DNA of 18,487 nt from Candidatus Roizmanbacteria bacterium CG_4_9_14_0_2_um_filter_39_13. GTDB lineage: Bacteria; Patescibacteriota; Microgenomatia; UBA1406; GWC2-37-13. The notes under the pieces were generated by a model, which saw nothing but the letters and a program-made list of their open reading frames with translations, searched no databases and had not been told where the DNA came from. The stretch spans positions 1 through 18,487 of the forward strand of contig PFSC01000008.1 in the NCBI GenBank assembly GCA_002788865.1. The letters run 5' to 3'. The first letter of the stretch is position 1. Every line of letters begins with the position of its first letter. Positions 1-6,315 of the stretch are shown one piece after another. The translations under genes were made by a program, and so were the position numbers.

Positions 1-23
1 GAAAATTATAACAAGTAGCTCAC

Positions 24-536
24 TTGGGTCACCCCATTCTTCGCAAAAAAAGTAAAGAGGTGAATGATATAAATGGATTTTTGTTACAAACACTTATCAA
101 TGATCTTATTGCTACCGTCATGGAAGTGGACGGCGTAGGTATCTCGGCACCACAGGTTTATGAATCAGTAAGGTTGTTTATCCTTGCCTCTCATCCAAAT
201 GCTCGATACCCTTATGCACCCAAGATAAAACCTATTGCAATTATTAATCCAAAAATAGTAAAGACATCAGATAAAATAGTGAAAGACTGGGAAGGATGTT
301 TAAGTATTCCTTGACTTCGAGGGCTTATTCCTCGTTCTCAATCTATTCAAGTAGAATATTTTACCAGAGAAGGAAAGAAAGTAAAAAAAATATTTACAAA
401 CTTTGTTGCTCGCATTTTTCAGCATGAATATGATCATCTAGAAGGAAAATTGTTTATTGATAGAGTGGAAAGTTCTTTAGATTTAATTTCTGAAAAGGAG
501 TTTCAAAAATTAATAAGCAGTAGAATAAAAAAGTAA
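24..536 (+). pseudogene. def: peptide deformylase, interrupted by an in-frame TGA
   Basis: Peptide deformylase removes the formyl group from the N-terminal methionine of new proteins. Motif 1 reads GVGISAPQ (usually GxGxAAPQ). Motif 2 reads EGCLSIP and is then cut by TGA at 312-314, exactly where the family has glycine (EGCLSxPG). The same frame continues with LRGLIPR and motif 3 HEYDHL and ends at TAA 534-536. The metal ligands Cys, His and His are therefore all encoded, but split by one stop codon. The N-terminus is also short: a TAA lies in frame at 9-11 and the first possible start is TTG at 24, just before GHPILRKK, so the usual first 8-10 residues are missing. TGA cannot be a general glycine codon here because several neighbours end on it. 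A pseudogene or second def copy is most likely; a sequencing error or local UGA decoding remains possible. Confidence 0.7.
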
Positions 537-541
537 TGAGA

Positions 542-586
542 AATTCTCCTCCTTTCCAAGGAGGAGTCCCCGAAGGGGGAGGTGGT
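542..586. repeat. C/T-rich hairpin repeat, copy 1 (left flank of DUF559 gene)
   Basis: Perfect 9-bp arms CTCCTCCTT (546-554) and AAGGAGGAG (558-566) enclose a 3-nt loop, followed by a tail ending GGGAGGTGGT. It begins 5 nt after the deformylase stop and ends 6 nt before the ATG of the DUF559 gene. The same unit recurs at 1064-1132 in the same orientation. Confidence 0.85.
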
Positions 587-592
587 AGATAC

Positions 593-1006
593 ATGACACA
601 AATCAATAATATTACAACGTTGAAAAAAGTTTGAAAACAGTTACGAAACAATTTGACACCTGCTGAAGCAGGATTATGGAGATATCTGAAGAATAGTCAA
701 TTGAAAGGACGAAAATTCAGGAGACAGCATAGTATAGGGGATTATATAATTGATTTTTATTGTCCAAAGGAGAAATTGGCAATAGAACTTGATGGTGAAG
801 TACATCAATATGATAAGATAAACAGAAATGATAGAGAAAAAGAGAAGTATTTACAGCATTTAGATATCCAACTATTACGATTTGAAAATAGATTAGTTTT
901 TGAGCATTTAGAGATTGTATTAAAAAGAATTGAAGAAAAATTTACTACCATCCCCTCTCCCAATATGTTGGGAGAGACCCCTCCTTATAAAGGAGGGGAA
1001 CTTTAA
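593..1006 (+). pseudogene. DUF559 endonuclease-like protein, interrupted by TGA
   Basis: DUF559 proteins have a Vsr-like PD-(D/E)XK nuclease fold; most are uncharacterised. The core is clear: NLTPAEAGLW, FRRQHSIGDYIIDFYCP, and the IELDG motif with the acidic residues expected at the active site. An ATG at 593 opens the frame with MTQINNITTLKKV, then TGA at 632-634, then KQLRNNLTPAEAG. Relatives carry basic residues just before the LRNN segment, so TGA most simply derives from CGA (Arg) by one transition. Downstream of the stop, a TTG at 653 could start a 117-residue product that keeps the whole nuclease core, so activity may survive. The last 20 or so codons (TTIPSPNMLGETPPYKGGEL) are encoded by the flanking hairpin repeats. 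It lies between direct copies of the CTCCTCCTT repeat. Confidence 0.7.
951..998. repeat. two adjacent hairpins overlapping the DUF559 3' end
   Basis: First hairpin: CTCTCCCAA (955-963) with TTGGGAGAG (968-976), 4-nt loop. Second hairpin: CCCCTCCTT (978-986) with AAGGAGGGG (990-998), 3-nt loop. All arms are perfect 9-mers. They lie inside the coding frame and supply the C-terminal residues. The second resembles the flanking repeat units at 542 and 1064. Confidence 0.8.
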
Positions 1007-1063
1007 CAGCGCTATTAAATCCCCGATGCGTAAGCTCGTGGGTAGTTTCATAGATACGACATC

Positions 1064-1132
1064 AATTCTCCTCCTTACCAAGGAGGAGTCCTTTGTACCT
1101 AAGCGCGAGCGCATAGTACAAGGGGAGGTGGT
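1064..1132. repeat. C/T-rich hairpin repeat, copy 2 (right flank of DUF559 gene)
   Basis: It starts with the same AATTCTCCTCCTT as copy 1. Arms CTCCTCCTT (1068-1076) and AAGGAGGAG (1080-1088) are identical, and the tail again ends GGGGAGGTGGT. The middle is longer and includes a further palindrome around GCGCGAGCGC. It is a direct repeat of 542-586 and ends 21 nt before leuB. Confidence 0.85.
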
Positions 1133-1153
1133 TTTAATAATTACTGTGTCATT

Positions 1154-2209
1154 ATGATAAAAACAATAGCTGTATTACCCGGCGATGGGGTAGGTCCAGA
1201 AATAATTGATGCTACTCTTTCCGTTCTTCGTGCCGTTGAGAGAAAATTTGATCACTCATTTACATGTGATAGAGGTCTCATAGGCGGTGTTGCAATTGAT
1301 TCAGTTGGAGAACCATTTCCTAAAGAAACTGAAGAATTGTGCATGAAATCAGATGCGATCTTGTTTGGCGCAATTGGAGATCCAAAATATGACAATGACC
1401 CCTCATTGAAAGTACGACCCGAACAAGGACTTCTCAAAATGCGCAAAAAACTTGGATTGTATGCAAATATTAGACCCATTCGTACATTTGATTCACTTCT
1501 CCATAAATCACCATTGAAAGAAGAGCGAGTGGAGGGAGCTGATTTTATTGTTATCCGAGAGCTTATTGGCGGCATTTACTTTGGCAAACGGGGAAGAGAA
1601 AACGGCGGTAGGACAGCATTTGATACGTCGTCATACTCTATTGAAGAAATTCAAAGGGTAGGAAACGTTGCTTTCGAACTTTCTCAAAAAAGAAATAAAA
1701 AAGTATGTCTTGTCGATAAGGCAAACGTTCTGGAGACGTCGAGATTGTGGCGAGAAACGATTCAGGAATTGTCCAAAAACTACCCCGATGTGGAGGTTGA
1801 GTATATGTTTGTTGATAACGCTGCAATGCAAATTATAAAAAATCCAAGAGCATTTGACGTCATATTAACTGAGAATATGTTTGGAGATATTTTGTCAGAT
1901 GAGGCATCAGTCATCACCGGATCAATTGGCATGCTACCATCAGCTTCAATTGGTGAAAAGACATCGTTGTATGAACCAATTCACGGGTCTTATCCAAAAG
2001 CGGCAGGGAAAAATATCGCAAATCCCATTGGCACTATTCTTTCTGTAGCTATGATGCTTGAGTTGAGTTTTAAAATGTTACCTGAAGCTCAGGTCATTCG
2101 TGATGCAGTTGATACGGTCTTGTCAAGTGGTTTGGGAACAAGAGACATATCTTTGATAAAACCCCTTTCAACATCAGCAATGGGTGAGAAAATCGCTGAG
2201 AATATCTGA
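1154..2209 (+). CDS. leuB: 3-isopropylmalate dehydrogenase
   Basis: LeuB oxidatively decarboxylates 3-isopropylmalate with NAD+ in leucine synthesis. The 351-residue protein has the normal family length. Visible signatures are the N-terminal LPGDGVGPEI, the LeuB-type RELIGGIYFGKRG loop, the metal/substrate segment ENMFGDILSDEAS near residue 240, and the cofactor region EPIHGSYPKAAGKNIANP. The REL and GGIYFG context favours LeuB over isocitrate or tartrate dehydrogenase, but no other leucine gene is in the window, so substrate is inferred. No Shine-Dalgarno is visible before the ATG. It ends on TGA directly against the TAA of the convergent aquaporin gene with no base between them; reading past TGA would enter a long antisense frame, so TGA is a real stop here. 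Confidence 0.92.
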   Translation: MIKTIAVLPGDGVGPEIIDATLSVLRAVERKFDHSFTCDRGLIGGVAIDSVGEPFPKETEELCMKSDAILFGAIGDPKYDNDPSLKVRPEQGLLKMRKKLGLYANIRPIRTFDSLLHKSPLKEERVEGADFIVIRELIGGIYFGKRGRENGGRTAFDTSSYSIEEIQRVGNVAFELSQKRNKKVCLVDKANVLETSRLWRETIQELSKNYPDVEVEYMFVDNAAMQIIKNPRAFDVILTENMFGDILSDEASVITGSIGMLPSASIGEKTSLYEPIHGSYPKAAGKNIANPIGTILSVAMMLELSFKMLPEAQVIRDAVDTVLSSGLGTRDISLIKPLSTSAMGEKIAENI

Positions 2210-2821
2210 TTACTTTTTTGCGGTTTTAGGTTGACCTGATTGAATAAACTCATAGAGCTTCATCCCAATCACCGATCCAACGATTGGTCCAAGCATGTAC
2301 ATGAGGCTAAATGATTTGATACCTACCGCGACTGCAGGATTGAGGACACCATTTGATCCCATAAGTGCGGCAATAGCAATTCCCATGAAGAGTGATCCTC
2401 CAATGACAACTCCTGAAACTGCTTTGTGAACATTGCCAAAAACGACTGATGCGATCCCGAATGAGAACAGGATCATTCCCGCTGTTTCTGCGATTCCAAT
2501 CATAAGATTATTTTCAGCAACGATTTCATATGATATTCCCATAAACATACCGATGATGAGAGCGGTAATTGCGCCAAATATCTGAACCATAATATAAGAA
2601 AGCGCATCACTTGAGTTTATTTTCTTTATGGCCAAAAGGCCGATTGTTACTGCTGGATTTAAATGTGTCCCGGAAATATGTCCAACGCTGTAGACAAAGA
2701 GTCCAAGAGTTATCGCTGCAAGAACTGGTGTTGAGACTGGAAAAATTCCCGCAAGAGACAAGATGACAACAAGAGTAAGAGTCAGAGTGCCGAAATACTC
2801 AGCGAGATACTTTTGATACAT
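2210..2821 (-). CDS. aquaporin/glycerol-facilitator (MIP) family channel
   Basis: A 203-residue membrane channel of the MIP family. Both half-helices are present: NPA at residues 55-57 in GHISGTHLNPAVT (close to AqpZ) and NPA at 161-163 in VLNPAVAVG. About six hydrophobic segments are visible. The residue after the second NPA, normally the arginine of the aromatic/arginine filter (NPAR), is valine 164 here, so selectivity may differ from a strict water channel. It is short for the family because the loops are trimmed. The gene stands alone, convergent with leuB with no intergenic base. A repeat pair separates its start from serS. Whether it passes water, glycerol or another small solute cannot be told from sequence. 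Confidence 0.9.
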   Translation of the reverse strand: MYQKYLAEYFGTLTLTLVVILSLAGIFPVSTPVLAAITLGLFVYSVGHISGTHLNPAVTIGLLAIKKINSSDALSYIMVQIFGAITALIIGMFMGISYEIVAENNLMIGIAETAGMILFSFGIASVVFGNVHKAVSGVVIGGSLFMGIAIAALMGSNGVLNPAVAVGIKSFSLMYMLGPIVGSVIGMKLYEFIQSGQPKTAKK

Positions 2822-2857
2822 ATTGATTGATTTATATAATTAATAATTAGTTCAACT

Positions 2858-2916
2858 TGTCATCCTCGCGCAGGCGGGGATCCAGTCTGGATTCCCGATC
2901 GGGGTCGGGAATGACG
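2858..2916. repeat. TGTCATCC/GGATCCAG palindrome pair, without ORF
   Basis: Two related palindromic units in inverted orientation, 2858-2885 (starts TGTCATCC, ends GGATCCAG) and 2887-2916 (starts CTGGATTCCCG, ends GGGAATGACG), separated by one base. The pair can fold as two hairpins or one long stem. It begins 5 nt after the serS stop on the minus strand and could act as its terminator. Same family as 12810-12877 and the flanks of the GIY-YIG gene. Confidence 0.85.
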
Positions 2917-2921
2917 AAGTA

Positions 2922-4175
2922 TTATTTTTTGATCACATCAAATCCAGTAAATGGAACAAGGACTTCTGGAATTTTGATACTTCCATCTTTTTGCTGGAAA
3001 TTTTCGATAATTGCGATCAAGATTCTTGGTGAAGCAATGGCAGTATTATTGTAGGTAAAGCAATAATTCACTTTATTATCTTTTGTTTTGTACTTTATTT
3101 CGAGTCTTCTTGCTTGAAACTCTCCCATAATTGAGTTTGAATGAGTCTCGCCATAGGCGTTTCGAGATGGCATCCATGTCTCTATGTCATATTTTTTGTG
3201 TTGTGGTTCGCCCATCTCTCCGGTACACATAAGAAGTTGACGGTAGGGAAGATTCAGTTCTTGAAGTATCTCTTCAGCATTTTTTTGAAGTTCTTCATGA
3301 ATTTGTATTGCTTCATCGAGATCATTCTTTCCAATCACAACTTGCTCAATTTTCCAAAATTCATGGACACGGTATAGTCCCTTCGTATCTTTGCCATATG
3401 CTCCTGCTTCACGACGATAACATGGAGAAAATCCAACGTATTTTTTTGGAAGATCAGATTCATTCAGCGTCTCTCCAGAATGATATGCGGTTACTGGTAT
3501 TTCTGCAGTTCCAGCAAGATACGAATCTTCATCATTGAGACTGTAAACATCTTGCTCGCTCCCCCATGGGAAATGCCCAGATCCAAAAAGTGTGAATGTT
3601 TTGACGACGGTTGGTGCAATAAATGGAGTGAATCCTTTTTCGGTAAGTTTCTTCATGGTGTAAAACATCATGGCCATGTGAAGAATTGCGCCTTGATTTT
3701 TCAAGAAGTATCCACGAAAACCAGAGATTTTTGAACCGCGATCAAGATCAAAAATATCAAGATTTGTTCCAAGCTCAATATGATCTTTTGGTTCAAAATC
3801 AAATTCTGTGGGAGTTCCCCATTTCTTGAGCTCTACATTTGAGGTTGAATCCTTCCCTATTGGTACATCATCAAGAGGGACGTTGGGGACATACAACATG
3901 AGCTTGTTAAATTCATCCTCAACTTCTTTTAGATTTTTTTCCACAGTTTTCAGCTCGTTCTTTATTTTTTTCCCACGCTCAATATCATCAGAGCATGGAG
4001 GTCGCTTGTTCGAGATGACATTTCGCTCTTCTCGAAGTTTCTGAACGGCACTTATGATTTCTCTTCTATTTGCATCCAACTTCAGTATTTGATCCACATC
4101 AACCTTGCGATTCTTATTCTTTGCAGCGTCTTTGACTTTTTGAGTATTTTGTCTGATGTATTGGATATCAAGCAT
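2922..4175 (-). CDS. serS: serine--tRNA ligase
   Basis: SerRS charges tRNA-Ser. The 417-residue protein has normal length, with an N-terminal charged helical hairpin (about residues 30-95) that in this family contacts the long variable arm of tRNA-Ser. Class II motifs follow: the TAE serine-binding segment (223-225), motif 2 with PCYRREAGAYGKD and RVHEFWKIEQ (about 251-278), and motif 3 NNTAIASPRILIAIIEN with Arg 384. Motif 3 usually reads close to NGSGLAVGR, so this version is divergent but keeps the arginine. The promoter at 4182-4187 places the likely transcript start at or next to the ATG, implying a leaderless mRNA. A repeat hairpin follows the stop. Confidence 0.95.
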   Translation of the reverse strand: MLDIQYIRQNTQKVKDAAKNKNRKVDVDQILKLDANRREIISAVQKLREERNVISNKRPPCSDDIERGKKIKNELKTVEKNLKEVEDEFNKLMLYVPNVPLDDVPIGKDSTSNVELKKWGTPTEFDFEPKDHIELGTNLDIFDLDRGSKISGFRGYFLKNQGAILHMAMMFYTMKKLTEKGFTPFIAPTVVKTFTLFGSGHFPWGSEQDVYSLNDEDSYLAGTAEIPVTAYHSGETLNESDLPKKYVGFSPCYRREAGAYGKDTKGLYRVHEFWKIEQVVIGKNDLDEAIQIHEELQKNAEEILQELNLPYRQLLMCTGEMGEPQHKKYDIETWMPSRNAYGETHSNSIMGEFQARRLEIKYKTKDNKVNYCFTYNNTAIASPRILIAIIENFQQKDGSIKIPEVLVPFTGFDVIKK

Positions 4176-4181
4176 ACGAGT

Positions 4182-4187
4182 ATTGTA
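4182..4187 (-). promoter_or_regulatory. extended -10 box of serS, leaderless
   Basis: On the minus strand TGT-TACAAT precedes the serS ATG by 6 nt. This is an extended -10 (TGN then TAnAAT), and transcription would begin at about the start codon. No ribosome-binding site is present. Confidence 0.6.
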
Positions 4188-4211
4188 ACATAGGGCTAAA
4201 ATTCCTTACAC

Positions 4212-5012
4212 TCACGAATCATTTTCAAGATTTATCTTTATCAAATCTCCATTTTTAAATTTGGACTGAATATAAAAATGTGCTTTTCCCGAGATATGAT
4301 GAATATATCGATACACTCCAAGTGCTGAAGCAACCGTAACAAAAATAACAGTAAAAAAGTATGCAACGCCATGGTCAAGAAGAGTGATTGATTCTGCACC
4401 AAGCACGGCAAAAATACTTATCGATATCACAAGCGTGGTATAAAACATGACGCGAGTCACATGTGTAATGACAAAAGTTCCCGAGCCAATAATTCCAAGA
4501 AGCAATCCAAAAAGAGTCAAAATGAATATTTGAATCTGTACTATTTCGACGACCTTGCCTCTGAAAAGATCGAGCAAAACAAGTAAGTATAAGATGAGGG
4601 TCGCTGGGACAAATGGAACTATATGTCCAAACGGCCAATGGAAAAAATATAAAATTTTCTCAAAATCTCCCTTTCGTAATATTGCTGGGACAACCCGTTC
4701 AATACTTATTGCCGTAATATGTCCTCCAAGTCCGATACCGACAATAAATGCAAGTACGCTAATAGCAAGTATGCTTAAAAGTTCCCAGCGAATATTTCCA
4801 ATATATTGAAAATCAAGAATTTCTATATACACTCCCAGAATGATGAGAAGTCCAATAATCGGAGCAATAATATTTCCAAAAAAAAGATCTTCTCGCATAT
4901 TAAACCTCATTTTTTTCGACTGTTTTGCGCTGTAATAATATTTGTTGGTGAAGATAAGAAAGAGCGCAAAAGCGGGTAAAATAAAATATATGAAGAAATT
5001 ATATACTCCCAT
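4212..5012 (-). CDS. multi-pass membrane protein of unknown function
   Basis: I do not recognise this 266-residue protein. It has about seven hydrophobic segments: residues 5-22, 48-64, 78-100, 128-147, 158-178, 182-204 and 212-232. Charged loops lie between them (KQSKKMRFNMRED near 30-42, RKGDFEK near 113), and a hydrophilic tail carries many lysines. No catalytic motif is visible. Histidines within or near membrane segments (HWPFGHIVPF, about 124-133) may be functional, but that is inference. It ends on TGA, with an in-frame TAA two codons later. It has its own promoter at 5019-5024, which abuts the stop codon of the upstream pyrophosphatase gene, so it is transcribed at least partly independently. 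It lies between purine genes and serS, which gives no clear hint of its role. Confidence 0.75.
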   Translation of the reverse strand: MGVYNFFIYFILPAFALFLIFTNKYYYSAKQSKKMRFNMREDLFFGNIIAPIIGLLIILGVYIEILDFQYIGNIRWELLSILAISVLAFIVGIGLGGHITAISIERVVPAILRKGDFEKILYFFHWPFGHIVPFVPATLILYLLVLLDLFRGKVVEIVQIQIFILTLFGLLLGIIGSGTFVITHVTRVMFYTTLVISISIFAVLGAESITLLDHGVAYFFTVIFVTVASALGVYRYIHHISGKAHFYIQSKFKNGDLIKINLENDS

Positions 5013-5018
5013 GTGTAT

Positions 5019-5024
5019 ATTATA
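5019..5024 (-). promoter_or_regulatory. -10 box of the membrane protein gene, leaderless
   Basis: TATAAT on the minus strand lies 6 nt before the ATG at 5010-5012. It directly abuts the TAG stop (5025-5027) of the upstream pyrophosphatase gene, so the rest of the promoter lies inside that coding region. Confidence 0.6.
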
Positions 5025-5636
5025 CTAAATATTATTTTCAATAATTGGAATGAGTTGTTGTATAGCTTTCAATCTATGATTTATGCGTTGGTGTTCATCT
5101 TGCGTTAGTTCGTCATAAAATTTATTAAATTCCTGAACAATAAAGAGCGCTCGGAATGGATATCCATTGGTATTATATGTTATTGGTTTTTCAGACATTT
5201 TACCCGCAATAGATTGCTCAACACATGATATATATTTTGAAACTGGATTGAAAAAACACACACATGTTTTCAATTGAGCAGTTCGCTCTTCTTTTTGAAT
5301 ATGTTTCATTTTTTCCAATGCATAGTCGATAAGTTCTCGATCTGTCGCTTCATACCCCGGCCATCTGCGAGAGATTACCCCTGGCGCTCCATTGAGCGCG
5401 TCGATCATGAGTCCTCCATCATCGGCAAGAGTTGGAATCTTGGCTTGATCAGCATAGAACTTGGCTTTAATTTTTGCATTTTCCTCAAATGTCGAGCCTG
5501 ATTCAATCGGCTCTCCAATTATTTCAAGGTCATCAAGGGTAAGAAGTTGAACTCCAATTTTGGAAAGTTGAGCAAGACCATGGATGATCTCTTTTTTCTT
5601 GGATTGGTTTGAGGTTGCGATTAGCAATTTTTTCAT
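5025..5636 (-). CDS. rdgB: XTP/dITP diphosphatase (HAM1/RdgB family)
   Basis: HAM1-family enzymes hydrolyse non-canonical purine triphosphates (dITP, XTP) so they are not built into nucleic acids. The N-terminus MKKLLIATSNQSKKKEI carries the family substrate loop (T/S-x-N-x-x-K). ADDGGLMIDALNGAPGVISRRW is the conserved acidic metal-binding and base-recognition core. The C-terminal half is somewhat divergent (TYNTNGYPFRALFIV), so substrate range is not certain. I chose the ATG at 5634-5636, giving 203 residues, because the family starts there; the frame stays open upstream but adds an unrelated 21-residue extension. It starts one base after the stop of the phosphoribosyltransferase gene (TAATATG), so the two are almost certainly one operon. 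Confidence 0.85.
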   Translation of the reverse strand: MKKLLIATSNQSKKKEIIHGLAQLSKIGVQLLTLDDLEIIGEPIESGSTFEENAKIKAKFYADQAKIPTLADDGGLMIDALNGAPGVISRRWPGYEATDRELIDYALEKMKHIQKEERTAQLKTCVCFFNPVSKYISCVEQSIAGKMSEKPITYNTNGYPFRALFIVQEFNKFYDELTQDEHQRINHRLKAIQQLIPIIENNI

Positions 5637-5637
5637 A

Positions 5638-6210
5638 TTAAGGATTATCTCCTTGTGGAAGAACCGCCTCAATTTCCCATTCTTCAAATCCAACGTCATG
5701 CATCATATTTCGGGCACGTTCTATACTCCCGAACATCTTTTCAAATCCTTCCATTGTTTCACGGACGTCATAGGGGAAAATTATCCATGCATCAATGCTC
5801 TTGAGCCAGAAGTCTGGTTTATAGGTAGTTTGTGGTTTTATATATGGTGAGAGTGTATATATTTTAGTTGGTTTTTTCTTTTTGAAATATTCAAGAGTTA
5901 CTTTAAATGTTGCACCAGAATCTGAAACATCATCGATAATCAATATATTCTTGTTATGAAAGTCGCGAGTTGGTTCTTCAGAGATTTTTGGTTTCTCGAG
6001 CTTTTTCATATCTTGATAGGATGATATGGTTATATGCGAGATGGGAATCATGCCAAGAAGATCAGAAAATACATGCGAAATGGTGTTTGCACCACGGGAT
6101 ATGGATACAATCACATCGACTTCAATATCTTTTAATTTCTTTGTATGTAACTCGACACAATCGTGGTGAAGTTGAGTCCATGAGAGTTTGTGATACGTAA
6201 TATTGGACAT
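5638..6210 (-). CDS. purine phosphoribosyltransferase (Gpt/HPRT-like)
   Basis: A type I phosphoribosyltransferase of 190 residues, predicted to join a free purine base to PRPP. The PRPP-binding signature NILIIDDVSDSGATF spans about residues 88-102. The N-terminal LSWTQLHHDCVELHTKKL, the following SISRGA (37-42), and a tryptophan-containing C-terminal segment (DAWIIFPYDVRE) resemble xanthine-guanine and archaeal-type hypoxanthine phosphoribosyltransferases more than Apt. The base (hypoxanthine, guanine or xanthine) cannot be fixed from sequence. It heads an operon with rdgB, a sensible pairing of salvage and purine-pool cleaning. Its promoter at 6217-6222 suggests a leaderless transcript, divergent from the purF-like gene. 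Confidence 0.85.
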   Translation of the reverse strand: MSNITYHKLSWTQLHHDCVELHTKKLKDIEVDVIVSISRGANTISHVFSDLLGMIPISHITISSYQDMKKLEKPKISEEPTRDFHNKNILIIDDVSDSGATFKVTLEYFKKKKPTKIYTLSPYIKPQTTYKPDFWLKSIDAWIIFPYDVRETMEGFEKMFGSIERARNMMHDVGFEEWEIEAVLPQGDNP

Positions 6211-6216
6211 GTGGTA

Positions 6217-6222
6217 ATTATA
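6217..6222 (-). promoter_or_regulatory. -10 box of the PRT-rdgB operon, leaderless
   Basis: TATAAT on the minus strand ends 6 nt before the ATG at 6208-6210. No Shine-Dalgarno fits between them. Confidence 0.6.
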
Positions 6223-6241
6223 CTCTATGTGATAAATAGTA

Positions 6242-6304
6242 TATAATACGTAATTACGAGATAATGTGGATATAAAAATGGTAATGTACTTACATCATGG
6301 ATAA
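6242..6304 (+). promoter_or_regulatory. purF leader with possible -10 box and short upstream ORF
   Basis: A TATAAT at 6242-6247 could serve the purF-like gene but would leave a leader of about 60 nt, unlike neighbouring promoters. Within it an ATG at 6278 opens an 8-codon frame (MVMYLHHG, stop 6302-6304) ending 11 nt before the purF start. Another ATG at 6264 gives a 3-codon frame. Whether they are translated is unknown. Confidence 0.3.
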
Positions 6305-6315
6305 CAAACCTTAAT

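Noticed and set aside
951..1132. CRISPR-like array from the repeated C/T-rich units
   Set aside because: There are few units, they are unevenly spaced, they contain internal palindromes and partly code for protein, and there are no regular spacers.
920..1157. Short ORFs over the repeats next to the DUF559 gene (both strands)
   Set aside because: They are composed of repeat sequence, overlap the DUF559 frame and show no recognisable protein.
4212..4214. TGA read as sense at the end of the membrane protein, since TAA follows two codons later; likewise purF with TAG six codons later
   Set aside because: Other genes show TGA is a stop; close tandem stops can arise by chance and would only add a few residues.
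6211..6315. Purine riboswitch in the purF leader
   Set aside because: The 105-nt divergent spacer lacks the three-way junction pattern of a purine aptamer; only a -10 box and short upstream ORFs are visible.
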